A stretch of DNA of 18,131 nucleotides from UBA1738 sp045591565 (GCA_045591565.1 JAZNTB010000088.1:1-18131), one strand, 5' to 3'. Positions 7,059 through 13,745 are shown, numbered from the stretch's first letter. Notes: generated from the letters alone by a model not told the origin. Program-made: numbers and translations.

Positions 7059-7813
7059 AGCTTAAGGAAATAATTGAAATTTTAGAAAAGGAATTTCCGA
7101 CCGAAAACGCCTGCGAATGGGATAATGTCGGGCTTTTGGTTGGCGACAGGGAGAGGGAAGTCAAAAAGGTGCTTGTGACGCTTGATGTTAATAGCTTTGC
7201 TCTTTCGGAGGCGATTTTAAGCGGTGCCGACCTTATTTTATCGCATCACCCTATTCTTTTTTCTCCTGCATCAAAAATAACGGCTGACACGAAAGAGGGC
7301 GAGGTTATTTTAAGGGCGATTGAGAATAAAATAAGCATTTATGCAGCCCACACCAACTGCGATGTTGCGCCAAACGGGATAAATGCGCACCTTGCCGGAC
7401 TTTTCGGGCTTTCAAAAGCTGAGCCGCTTGAGGACTCAGGTCTTGGACGAATAGGAAATCTTGATGAGTGGATGAGCTTTGATGATTTTGCCGAAAAGGT
7501 AAAGGCGACACTAAAGACCCCGTGCGTTAGAGTGTGTGGGGACACAAAAATAAAAGTAAATCGTGTTGCAATAGGCTCGGGTGCGTGCGCAGACAGCGTA
7601 TCGCGTGCAATTGAACTCGGTGCAGATGTTATGATAACGGGGGACATAAAATATCACGAGGCACTTAGCTTTGGCGAGGCAGGAATCACGGTTATTGATG
7701 CAGGACATTTTCCGACAGAGGCGGTGGTTTGCGACATCTTTGAAAAGCTTTTGAGAGGTAGCGGTGTAGATATAGTAAAGTCACAAAATATCGATGTTTT
7801 TAAATATGTTTAA
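7055..7813 (+). CDS. Nif3-like dinuclear metal centre hexameric protein (YqfO/YbgI family)
   Basis: This 252-residue protein belongs to the Nif3/GTP cyclohydrolase I type 2-like family, whose members form toroidal hexamers with a two-metal site. Candidate metal ligands are all present: SHHP (H64, H65), AAHTNCD (H99, D103) and the C-terminal GHFPTE (H218, E222). The size matches the short YbgI form. The roughly 370-residue Bacillus YqfO form carries an extra PII-like insert, which is absent here. The biochemical role of the family is unsettled, so I assign none. It overlaps trmK by 4 bp and is followed 13 bp later by rmuC. Confidence 0.92.
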   Translation: MKLKEIIEILEKEFPTENACEWDNVGLLVGDREREVKKVLVTLDVNSFALSEAILSGADLILSHHPILFSPASKITADTKEGEVILRAIENKISIYAAHTNCDVAPNGINAHLAGLFGLSKAEPLEDSGLGRIGNLDEWMSFDDFAEKVKATLKTPCVRVCGDTKIKVNRVAIGSGACADSVSRAIELGADVMITGDIKYHEALSFGEAGITVIDAGHFPTEAVVCDIFEKLLRGSGVDIVKSQNIDVFKYV

Positions 7814-7826
7814 GGAGGTTTGTGGT

Positions 7827-9068
7827 ATGACAGACATACTCTTAATAGTTCTCATAGCTGCGGTTGTGGTAATGATTTTAGTGTCCCTGTTTAAAAAGGG
7901 AACAGGAGATAATCCAAAAACTATTGAAACGATAAAGCTTTTAGGGGAAATGATTTCAAAAAATCAAAAGGATACCGACGAATATCAGTCCAAGAAATTT
8001 CTTGAGATAGACAAAAACATCACCGATAAGCAGGCAGAAATGAACAAGGCGGTGCTTGGAAGTCTTTCGCAGATGGAGGAGCGTTTTAAAACCTTCGAGC
8101 AGGGCAGCGGACAAAAGCTTGAGGCGATGCGTGAGGTCATGATGAAAAGTCTGCTAAAGATGCAGGAGGAGAACGGCAAAAAGCTTGAGGATATGCGCAA
8201 AACCGTTGACGAAAAGCTGCAGAAAACGCTGGACGAAAAAATGAGCGAGTCCTTTAAAATGGTATCGGAGCGCTTGGAGCAGGTGTATAAGGGCCTTGGC
8301 GAAATGCAGACTCTTGCGGTCGGCGTTGGGGACCTCAAAAAAGTACTTTCCAATGTCAAAACCAGAGGAATTTTAGGCGAAATTCAGCTGGGTGCAATCC
8401 TGAAGGAAATTCTTGCGCCCGAACAGTATGATGAGAACATTGTCACAGTTGCCGGCAGTAAAAATCCGGTTGAGTTTGCGGTTAAAATGCCGGGCGAGAA
8501 CGGCTTTGTTTATCTGCCGATTGACTCAAAGTTTCCGGGCGATGCGTTCTATGACCTGCAAAATGCATATGAAGCGGGAAATCCGGAGCTTATAAAGGCG
8601 GCAACCGCAACACTTATGACGAGAATCAAATCCTTTGCAAAGGATATTCACGATAAGTATATTGAGCCGCCGTATACCACCGATTTTGCGATTATGTTCC
8701 TGCCGTTTGAGGGACTTTATGCGGAAGTGGTAAATCAGGGTATGGTTGAGGTACTGCAAAGCACATACAAGGTAAATATTGCGGGACCAAGCACGATGGC
8801 GGCACTTTTGAATTCGCTGCAGATAGGATTTAAAACGCTTGCGATACAAAAACGCAGTGTCGAGGTGTGGAATGTCCTGTCCTCGGTAAAGACTGAGTTT
8901 GACAAGTTCGGTGCGGTTTTAGAGGCAACACAGAACCGTCTTGACCAGGCAAACCGCGAGCTTGACAAGTTAGTCGGTGTTCGAACCCGTGCAATTCAGC
9001 GCAAGCTGAAGGATGTGCAGGTTTTTGGCGGCGAGGAGGATGCTGCGGAGGTTTTGTTGGAGGAATAG
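7827..9068 (+). CDS. rmuC: RmuC-family DNA recombination protein
   Basis: This 413-residue protein has the RmuC layout. An N-terminal membrane helix (residues 3-22) is followed by a long coiled coil (about 35-170) and then the conserved RmuC domain (about 175-395). Family-typical stretches include KVLSNVKTRGILGEIQLGAIL, YLPIDSKFPGDAFYDL and FLPFEGLYAEVV. The family resembles restriction-type nucleases and in E. coli limits recombination at inverted repeats. I start at the ATG at 7827, which has a textbook AAGGAGG (7812-7818). An in-frame ATG at 7794 lies inside the Nif3 gene without a site. It is the third gene of the trmK operon. A GTG immediately overlapping the stop opens a frame that I do not believe is coding. 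Confidence 0.93.
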   Translation: MTDILLIVLIAAVVVMILVSLFKKGTGDNPKTIETIKLLGEMISKNQKDTDEYQSKKFLEIDKNITDKQAEMNKAVLGSLSQMEERFKTFEQGSGQKLEAMREVMMKSLLKMQEENGKKLEDMRKTVDEKLQKTLDEKMSESFKMVSERLEQVYKGLGEMQTLAVGVGDLKKVLSNVKTRGILGEIQLGAILKEILAPEQYDENIVTVAGSKNPVEFAVKMPGENGFVYLPIDSKFPGDAFYDLQNAYEAGNPELIKAATATLMTRIKSFAKDIHDKYIEPPYTTDFAIMFLPFEGLYAEVVNQGMVEVLQSTYKVNIAGPSTMAALLNSLQIGFKTLAIQKRSVEVWNVLSSVKTEFDKFGAVLEATQNRLDQANRELDKLVGVRTRAIQRKLKDVQVFGGEEDAAEVLLEE

Positions 9069-9109
9069 TGAAAGAGGGAAGATGTGCGGCAAGGGGTAAT
9101 GTGGCGGCA

Positions 9110-9400
9110 GTTTGGGATTTTATGCTTTTATATGTACTTTTGATTGCCCAAAAGTACCAAAAGGCACCGTGGACACCCCGGACCCCATGGTGTTGTGGCT
9201 TCGGACAAGTCGCAAGTTTCGTCGGCTTTTTCCTAAAAAAGCCGCAAAACTTCGACAACTCGCCCGCACATCTTTTAAAGGTCGCACTTTTGCGGCGTTT
9301 CCTGTCTGTCTGCATTTTGCCCTTGTGCGCAATACGGCACGACAGGAAAAGCTCTCTCCTTTCCCAGCCTCGTGCGACAGGAAACGAGGCGGCGCGAAAA
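9110..9400. repeat. GC-richer, inverted-repeat-dense block; candidate dispersed repeat or decayed element
   Basis: This stretch lies between rmuC and its terminator and is clearly richer in G+C than the AT-rich DNA after it. It contains a long imperfect hairpin (9209-9256) whose core pairs CGGCTTTTT (9223-9231) with AAAAAGCCG (9236-9244) and whose outer arms pair GTCG, AAGTTT with AAACTT, CGAC. TTTCCTGTC (9298-9306) pairs with GACAGGAAA (9341-9349), and GACAGGAAA recurs at 9376-9384. GCCTCGT (9367-9373) pairs with ACGAGGC (9384-9390). Frames are open on both strands, but their products look like translated repeat. No transposase is visible. It may be a genome-dispersed repeat or structured 3' UTR. 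Confidence 0.5.
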
Positions 9401-9421
9401 AGTTAGTTTGATGGGAAAAAT

Positions 9422-9453
9422 AAAGTTGTGCCGCATTTTTGCGCACAATTTTT
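9422..9453 (+). terminator. Terminator of the trmK-Nif3-rmuC operon
   Basis: TTGTGC (9426-9431) pairs with GCACAA (9443-9448), with an inner GC/GC pair, a short T-rich loop, and flanking A/T extension. A run of five T (9449-9453) follows. It lies 350 bp after rmuC, so the mRNA would include the repeat-rich block as a 3' UTR. Confidence 0.75.
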
Positions 9454-9483
9454 ATTTTGTCGAAAAATGTAATATGATTTTGC

Positions 9484-9512
9484 TGGACATTTATTGTTTT
9501 TTGGGTTATAAT
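9484..9512 (+). promoter_or_regulatory. Near-consensus promoter of the small RNA
   Basis: TGGACA (9484-9489, 5/6) and an exact TATAAT (9507-9512) are separated by exactly 17 bp. The predicted transcription start, near 9519, coincides with the first base of the RNA's closing stem. Confidence 0.85.
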
Positions 9513-9518
9513 GAAAGA

Positions 9519-9715
9519 GCAGAATATTAAAACTACCCATCAAATAAAGGATTTATTTGTGTTATTTTGATGTATAAAAATATTTTGGAAAATAAGAGAT
9601 AATTCGTTAAAAGCGTCTGAACTCTTATTTTCCCGAATTCTTTATTGAATGTGGTAGAATATTCTGCAAAAGTCAGGCGTTTTTGGGCGCATGACTTTGG
9701 TTATGCGCTTTTTTT
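9519..9715 (+). ncRNA. Rod-shaped small RNA, candidate 6S RNA (ssrS-like)
   Basis: This is a stand-alone transcription unit with its own near-consensus promoter and terminator and no reading frame. The ends close perfectly: GCAGAATATT (9519-9528) pairs with AATATTCTGC (9658-9667). Continuing inward, CTACC (9533-9537) pairs with GGTAG (9653-9657), and AATAAAG (9543-9549) with CTTTATT (9640-9646), extended by about four pairs. After a large unpaired region on the 5' side (about 9554-9586), GGAAAATAAGAG (9587-9598) pairs perfectly with CTCTTATTTTCC (9622-9633), closing an apical loop. A long rod with a central opening and a total of about 195 nt fits 6S RNA, which binds sigma-A RNA polymerase by mimicking an open promoter. 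The central opening is very lopsided (33 nt against 2), which is not typical, so the family assignment is an inference. The existence of a structured sRNA is well supported. Confidence 0.6.
9687..9715 (+). terminator. Terminator of the small RNA
   Basis: GCGCATGAC (9687-9695) pairs with GTTATGCGC (9700-9708), with one G-U pair and a 4-nt TTTG loop, followed directly by TTTTTTT. An alternative stem, AAAGTCA (9669-9675) with TGACTTT (9692-9698), would compete with it. Confidence 0.88.
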
Positions 9716-9797
9716 AATTGAGAAAATGCACGGGTTAATAAAAAAACATTGCACAAAAATCCCCCGTCGGAAAAACGCACGAAAAAAGCGCATTTTA

Positions 9798-9829
9798 AAA
9801 GCTGAGCTTGGGAGGGCTTGGCTTTTTTT
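9798..9829 (+). terminator. Second intrinsic terminator
   Basis: AAAGCTGAGC (9798-9807) pairs with GCTTGGCTTT (9816-9825) over 10 bp including two G-U pairs, with an 8-nt loop and a T run to 9829. It lies about 85 bp after the small-RNA terminator with no gene between them, so it may be a backup or terminate an unseen short transcript. Confidence 0.65.
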
Positions 9830-9839
9830 GTAGGAAAAA

Positions 9840-9938
9840 CCGCTATGCGGCAGGGCGTGCACGCCCTCAAAAGAGCAATACCGCAACATTGTGCACTCTT
9901 TTGCGGACTGGTTTTTGTTAAAAATATAACAAAAACCA
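9840..9938. repeat. Palindrome-rich intergenic stretch
   Basis: There are several strong inverted repeats in 100 bp. CCGC and GCGG lie around TAT (9840-9850). The 16-bp perfect palindrome AGGGCGTGCACGCCCT is at 9852-9867. AAAAGAG (9869-9875) pairs with CTCTTTT (9896-9902). TGGTTTTTGTTA (9909-9920) is perfectly matched by TAACAAAAACCA (9927-9938) around 6 nt. No reading frame of interest is present. It may be a dispersed intergenic repeat, a structured RNA, or a protein-binding site. Confidence 0.55.
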
Positions 9939-9987
9939 AAATATCGTGATTTTTTTATATAATAATGTAGATTTTTAAAATCTTTTA

Positions 9988-9996
9988 TGCTATAAT
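9988..9996 (+). promoter_or_regulatory. Extended -10 promoter of the hydrogenase operon
   Basis: TGCTATAAT gives an exact -10 with the extended TG, and AT-rich DNA lies upstream. The best -35 (TAGATT, 9968-9973) is poor, as is common for extended -10 promoters and for activator-dependent ones. Transcription should start near 10003, leaving a leader of about 150 nt before hndA. Confidence 0.65.
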
Positions 9997-10002
9997 GATT
10001 TC

Positions 10003-10150
10003 AGTAGTCTGGATATGTATGCTTTGCGGAAATTTTGCATGAGATATGGGCTTTTTGGGTAGCTTTTGCAAATTTTTAAAAAAGCGTGTATGACAGGCGT
10101 TTTGGTGCGCGGAAAACCGTGCGCGTAAAAAAGCTAATAGGAGGAAAACA
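10003..10150 (+). other. Structured 5' leader of the hydrogenase operon
   Basis: About 148 nt are transcribed before the first gene. Just before the ribosome binding site, GTGCGCGG (10105-10112) can pair with CCGTGCGC (10117-10124) around AAAA, with G-U pairs. AGCTTTT (10061-10067) can pair with the A-rich AAAAAGC near 10084. No known riboswitch class is recognised and no T run follows the hairpin, so any control would act on translation or by protein binding. AGGAGG (10139-10144) lies 6 nt before the ATG. Confidence 0.4.
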
Positions 10151-10645
10151 ATGAATAAACCAAGCACCATGCCATTCAAAGGCACAAAGGAACAAGAAGC
10201 TAAGCTTATGGAAATCATTGCTGAGCACAAGGATCAGCAGGGTGCCGTAATTCCGGTTCTTCACAAGGCACAGGAAGTTTACGGATATCTCCCGATTGAA
10301 GTTCAGAAGATGATATCCGAAGGACTTGGCGTACCACTGGCTGAAATTTACGGAATCGTAACTTTCTACACACAGTTCTCACTTAATCCTAAGGGAGATT
10401 ATCAGATTGGAATTTGTCTTGGAACTGCCTGCTATGTTAAGGGCTCAGGCGATATCCTTGAAAAGTTCAAAGAGCGTCTCGGTATTGATGTAGGCGAATG
10501 TACTCCGGACGGCAAGTTCTCACTTGACGCAACCCGTTGTATCGGTGCCTGCGGTCTTGCTCCGGTTCTCACAGTAAATGACGAGGTTTACGGACGCTTA
10601 GAAGTTAAGGATGTAGACGATATACTTGCAAAGTATAACGCATAA
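10151..10645 (+). CDS. hndA: NuoE-like [2Fe-2S] subunit of NAD(P)-linked [FeFe]-hydrogenase
   Basis: This 164-residue protein is homologous to NuoE, HydC and HndA. An N-terminal helical segment (to about 75) is followed by a thioredoxin-like [2Fe-2S] domain with the four ligands in the family pattern: C89 and C94 (CLGTAC), C130 and C134 (CIGAC). In trimeric and tetrameric electron-bifurcating or NAD(P)-reducing hydrogenases it passes electrons within the soluble cytoplasmic complex. It leads a ten-gene operon whose last three genes encode the partner subunits; six accessory genes intervene. A perfect AGGAGG drives it. Codon choice is like that of the other catalytic subunits and unlike the intervening genes, which suggests high expression. 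Confidence 0.92.
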   Translation: MNKPSTMPFKGTKEQEAKLMEIIAEHKDQQGAVIPVLHKAQEVYGYLPIEVQKMISEGLGVPLAEIYGIVTFYTQFSLNPKGDYQIGICLGTACYVKGSGDILEKFKERLGIDVGECTPDGKFSLDATRCIGACGLAPVLTVNDEVYGRLEVKDVDDILAKYNA

Positions 10646-10656
10646 GGAGATAATAT

Positions 10657-11016
10657 ATGCTGTTATCCGATATTAAATCTGCGCTTGGCGCTGAGGTTTT
10701 AACCGGCGAGAATGATGCGGCTATCTGCGAAAAGGAAATTATGTCTGCCTGTGGCTGCGACCTTATGAGCGATGTGCTTGCCTTTGTAAAGGACCAGTCG
10801 TTGCTTCTTACGGGACTTATCAATTCGCAGGTCATCCGCACGGCAGAAATGATGGACATTGTAGCGGTTTGCTTTGTGAGAGGCAAAAATCCGCCTGAGG
10901 ATGTTATTGCGCTTGCGAAGGAAAAGGAGATAACCGTTCTTTCAACAGACCTTCCGCTTTATACCGCTTGCGGTATCCTTTATGAGAAGGGTCTGCGGAG
11001 GAAGAGCGATGATTAA
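10657..11016 (+). CDS. DRTGG-domain protein, copy 1
   Basis: This 119-residue stand-alone protein resembles the DRTGG domain, a fold of unknown function found next to CBS and phosphotransacetylase domains. The recognisable core is the middle and C-terminus (about 30-110): the DLMSDVLAF stretch, a TGL...IRTAEMMDIVAVCFV beta-alpha unit, and the ending VLSTDLPLYTACGILYEKGL. The copy at 12730 aligns with it throughout at low identity, so both probably derive from one ancestor. There are four cysteines near the N-terminal third and middle, with no clear metal motif. It begins 11 bp after hndA with TAAGGAG in the gap and overlaps the next gene by 8 bp. No reaction can be assigned; a small-ligand-binding regulatory role in the hydrogenase block is inference. 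Confidence 0.78.
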   Translation: MLLSDIKSALGAEVLTGENDAAICEKEIMSACGCDLMSDVLAFVKDQSLLLTGLINSQVIRTAEMMDIVAVCFVRGKNPPEDVIALAKEKEITVLSTDLPLYTACGILYEKGLRRKSDD

Positions 11017-11419
11017 GAAATACAAAATATCCGGCGAGGATTTTTCCTTAGCGGGCGAGGCTTCAAGCAGCTTCAAGTCGGTTCTTAAACGACTCGGTGT
11101 TGCTGCCGAAACGGTAAGGCGTGTTTCAATCGCTATGTATGAGGCTGAAATCAACACAATCATTCACGGCGGAGGCGGTGAATGTGAGGCTGAAATCAGC
11201 GGAAAAACCATCAGGGTTACCTTCCGTGACGAAGGACCGGGTATTGCCGATTTAGATCTTGCCATGAAAGAGGGATATTCCACAGCAACCGAAAGAATCC
11301 GTGAACTCGGGTTCGGTGCCGGTATGGGACTTCCGAACATGAAAAAGTACACCGATGATATGCAGATAGATACTGCTCCGGGAAAGGGAACGACGCTTAC
11401 TCTCGTTATAAATCTGTGA
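11009..11419 (+). CDS. RsbW/SpoIIAB-like ATP-binding protein (HATPase_c)
   Basis: This 136-residue protein consists of a single GHKL/HATPase_c domain. The N box is near residues 43-53 (MYEAEINTIIH, with E45 and N49), the G1 box is DEGPGI (74-79), the G2 box is GFGAGMGL (101-108), and GKGTT follows near 125-129. There is no HisKA domain and no sensor domain, so it resembles anti-sigma-factor kinases such as RsbW and SpoIIAB, or a detached kinase ATPase domain. I use the ATG at 11009 because GGAGG (10997-11001) lies 7 nt before it; an upstream in-frame ATG at 10982 has no good site. It is 9 bp before the HydS-like gene, and I infer that it receives its signal from that protein. Its target is not in view. 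Confidence 0.87.
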   Translation: MIKKYKISGEDFSLAGEASSSFKSVLKRLGVAAETVRRVSIAMYEAEINTIIHGGGGECEAEISGKTIRVTFRDEGPGIADLDLAMKEGYSTATERIRELGFGAGMGLPNMKKYTDDMQIDTAPGKGTTLTLVINL

Positions 11420-11428
11420 GGTGAAATT

Positions 11429-12712
11429 ATGAACTATTTCCACTCAGTTAAGCTTGACGCTTCCAAGTGCCACGGCTGTACAAACTGTATCAGCCATTGC
11501 CCGACAGAGGCAATAAGAGTGCGCCATGGAAAGGCCAAAATAATCAAGACCCGCTGTATTGACTGCGGACAGTGCATTAGGGTCTGTCAGTCACATGCAA
11601 AGATTGCGGCAGCGGACGATTTTTCGGCACTCAGTGCGTTTCGGCATAACATTGCGCTTCCGGCGCCATCCTTTTACAGCCAGTTTCCAAGCGACACAAG
11701 CGTGGATAAAATTCTCACAGCCTTTTTGCAAATCGGGTTTGACGATGTGTTTGAGGTGGCACGCGGCGCAGAATATGTCGGAGTTGCGACACGAAAGCTC
11801 CTTAGCGAGGGAAACCTGAAAAAGCCTGCAATCAGCTCGGCTTGTCCGGCAGTTTTGCGGCTTATGCGCGAGAGATTTCCTGAGCTTTTGGAGAATGTAA
11901 TAAATATCATTTCTCCGATGGAGGCAGCAGCTATGCTTGCCCGCGAAGAAGCGCGGAAGAAAACTGGACTTCCCGATGAGGATATAGGCGTTTTCTTTAT
12001 AACACCGTGTCCGGCAAAGGTTACAAGCATCAAATCACCGCTTACTCTTGAAAAGTCGTATGTGAGCGGCGCAATTCCGTCAAAGGACGCCTTTAAAAAG
12101 ATTTGCCACATAATTGACGACATCGAAGAGGTTTTGCCGCTTTCAACTTCCGGCTCGGAAGGTCTTTTCTGGGCGAAAATCGGCGGTGAATGCAAGGGAA
12201 CCGGCGTCGACGATTATATGGCGGTTGACGGCATTGATAATGTAATCAAGGTATTGGAAGAAATCGAATACGGAAAGGTTAATACTGCAGATTTTATCGA
12301 GTTTGCGGCATGCACAAGCGGTTGCTCCGGCGGCTCGCTAAATATAGAAAATCCGTTTTTGGCATCCCGAAGAATTGCGCAGCAATCCAAAAAGAAACCG
12401 GAGCCTCGCAAAATAGAAGACTTTGATGTTTCTAAGTTCTTGTGGGAAAAACCGGTTTGCGGCAGAATTCACTCCGGCTTTGACGACGACCTTGAAAAGG
12501 CGATGGAGAAGATGGAGAGAATGGACGAAATTTATGAGAGCCTGCCAAAGCTTGACTGTGGCTCCTGCGGAGCACCGTCCTGCAAGGCGCTGGCAGAGGA
12601 TATCGTTCGGGGATATGCAAGCAAAAAGGATTGCATCATCGTTATGAGGGAAAAGCTTCGCGATTTGGCTCAGCAGCTTGCTGACTTAAATGAGGGCTTT
12701 GATAAGAAATAA
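11429..12712 (+). CDS. Putative sensory [FeFe]-hydrogenase (HydS-like)
   Basis: The 427-residue protein has four parts. Two [4Fe-4S] ferredoxin motifs are C14-C17-C20-C24 and C43-C46-C49-C53. A divergent H-cluster domain spans about 65-310. A linker follows, then a C-terminal four-cysteine Fe-S domain of the RnfB type (C377, C380, C385, C402). The four cysteine positions that hold the H-cluster in Clostridium CpI are kept: C139 (SACP), C194 (TPCPAK), C295 and C299 (CTSGC). The proton-transfer cysteine is Ala (A138), the Met before PC is Thr, the Glu of the MPCxxKxxE motif is Ser, and GGGxP is degenerate. These changes match putative sensory hydrogenases, not fast catalysts. Unlike many HydS proteins there is no PAS domain after the Fe-S domain. 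It could also be an uncharacterised redox enzyme. Confidence 0.85.
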   Translation: MNYFHSVKLDASKCHGCTNCISHCPTEAIRVRHGKAKIIKTRCIDCGQCIRVCQSHAKIAAADDFSALSAFRHNIALPAPSFYSQFPSDTSVDKILTAFLQIGFDDVFEVARGAEYVGVATRKLLSEGNLKKPAISSACPAVLRLMRERFPELLENVINIISPMEAAAMLAREEARKKTGLPDEDIGVFFITPCPAKVTSIKSPLTLEKSYVSGAIPSKDAFKKICHIIDDIEEVLPLSTSGSEGLFWAKIGGECKGTGVDDYMAVDGIDNVIKVLEEIEYGKVNTADFIEFAACTSGCSGGSLNIENPFLASRRIAQQSKKKPEPRKIEDFDVSKFLWEKPVCGRIHSGFDDDLEKAMEKMERMDEIYESLPKLDCGSCGAPSCKALAEDIVRGYASKKDCIIVMREKLRDLAQQLADLNEGFDKK

Positions 12713-12729
12713 GCAAAGGCGGTTTATTT

Positions 12730-13059
12730 ATGAAGGTATCCGATTTAATAGAAAAGCTTGATATGACGCTTTTAACCGAGCCTGAATTTTCCGACAGGGA
12801 GATAACGGGCTGCTATATAGGCGACCTTTTAAGCTGGGTTATGGGTAAGGCGCAGTCGGGAGATGCATGGATTACCATAATGAGCAACATTAACATTGTT
12901 GCGGTTGCATCCCTTGCCGATGCGGCGTGCATAATTCTGTGCGAAGGCGTTATGGCTGAGGAAAATGTTATAGAAAAGGCAAACGGCGAGGGAATAATCA
13001 TTTTAAAAAGCGACAAAACCGCATACGAACTCGCATGTAGCTTAAGTGGGCTGATATGA
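12730..13059 (+). CDS. DRTGG-domain protein, copy 2
   Basis: The 109-residue protein is the second stand-alone DRTGG-like domain of the operon. GDLLSWVMGKAQSGDAWIT (about residues 32-50) is a stretch I associate with this group, followed by a beta-alpha unit (NINIVAVASLADAACIILCEG) and a C-terminal GIIILKSDKTAYELACSLSGL. The two copies share the late pattern of a V/I-rich strand, a serine-threonine/aspartate turn, and a T-A-x-x-hydrophobic helix. It follows the HydS-like gene by 17 bp and overlaps the PHP gene by 4 bp, so the pair is probably coupled in translation. The function is unknown; the family is often beside HydS-type hydrogenases in Clostridia, which I state from memory. Confidence 0.78.
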   Translation: MKVSDLIEKLDMTLLTEPEFSDREITGCYIGDLLSWVMGKAQSGDAWITIMSNINIVAVASLADAACIILCEGVMAEENVIEKANGEGIIILKSDKTAYELACSLSGLI

Positions 13060-13745
13060 TTTACTATGATTTTCATATCCACTCTGCTCTTTCGCCCTGC
13101 GGTGATAAGGACATGACGCCGAACAATATCGTGAATATGGCAGCGCTTTCAGGACTTGGCGCCATTGCAGTATCCGACCACAATACTGTGGGAAATGTCC
13201 GTGCGGCTATGGAGGTCGGGAAAAATTGCGGCGTAACCGTTATTCCCGGCATGGAGGTCGAAACGGCGGAGGAGGTTCATATCCTGACGCTCTATCCGTC
13301 GATAGAGGCGGCAGAGGATGTGGCGAGGGAGGTTTACAAAAGCCTTCCCGATATAAAAAACCGTCCCGACATCTTTGGAGAACAGCTTTATATGGACAAA
13401 GAGGACAATGTGACCGGAATCGAGGAAAAGCTCCTCATTTCGCCGACATCGCTTTCTTTGGACAGATTGTTTTGCATAGTGAAATCGGTGGGAGGACTCT
13501 TTATACCGGCGCATGTTGACAGACATTCCTACAGTGTCCTAACAAACCTCGGATTTATTCCGGATGACTTAGACATAAAGGCTATTGAGGTTTCAAAGGC
13601 GACCGAGGATCTGGCGGCGTATCTTACCGCTCGTCCCGAGCTTGCAAGGTATAAAATTTTCCGAAACTCCGATGCGCACTATCTTGCTGATATATCGGTT
13701 GCGGAGGCGTTTATCGAAGTCGAAAATATACAGGATATTTTTTAG
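13056..13745 (+). CDS. PHP-domain metal-dependent phosphoesterase
   Basis: The 229-residue protein is a compact PHP domain with the metal-binding residues in order: HIHS (H7, H9), SDHNT (D41, H42), the EVE pair (E67, E69), H75, AHVDR (H153) and SDAH (D206, H208). Such proteins bind two or three divalent metals and hydrolyse phosphate esters; close relatives include TrpH/YciV-type nucleotide phosphatases and the polymerase-associated PHP. The region from about 95 to 140 is an insertion without clear features. Its place between DRTGG copy 2 and the second ATP-binding protein suggests a nucleotide or phosphoprotein substrate in signalling; that is inference. It starts inside the preceding stop (ATGA). 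Confidence 0.88.
   Translation: MIYYDFHIHSALSPCGDKDMTPNNIVNMAALSGLGAIAVSDHNTVGNVRAAMEVGKNCGVTVIPGMEVETAEEVHILTLYPSIEAAEDVAREVYKSLPDIKNRPDIFGEQLYMDKEDNVTGIEEKLLISPTSLSLDRLFCIVKSVGGLFIPAHVDRHSYSVLTNLGFIPDDLDIKAIEVSKATEDLAAYLTARPELARYKIFRNSDAHYLADISVAEAFIEVENIQDIF

Noticed and set aside
7794..7826. Earlier in-frame ATG for rmuC
   Set aside because: It lies inside the Nif3 gene with no ribosome binding site, whereas the ATG at 7827 has AAGGAGG and gives a normal N-terminal membrane helix.
9068..9411. Open frames from a GTG overlapping the rmuC stop (112 aa) and from an ATG at 9112 (99 aa)
   Set aside because: Several frames on both strands are open here because the DNA is stop-poor and repeat-rich. 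The products are low in recognisable structure, overlap each other, and cover the inverted repeats. The GGAGGA before the GTG is part of rmuC codons.
9645..9939. Short open frames on both strands across the small RNA and terminators
   Set aside because: They overlap the promoter-stem-terminator structure, lack ribosome binding sites, and encode repetitive low-complexity peptides.
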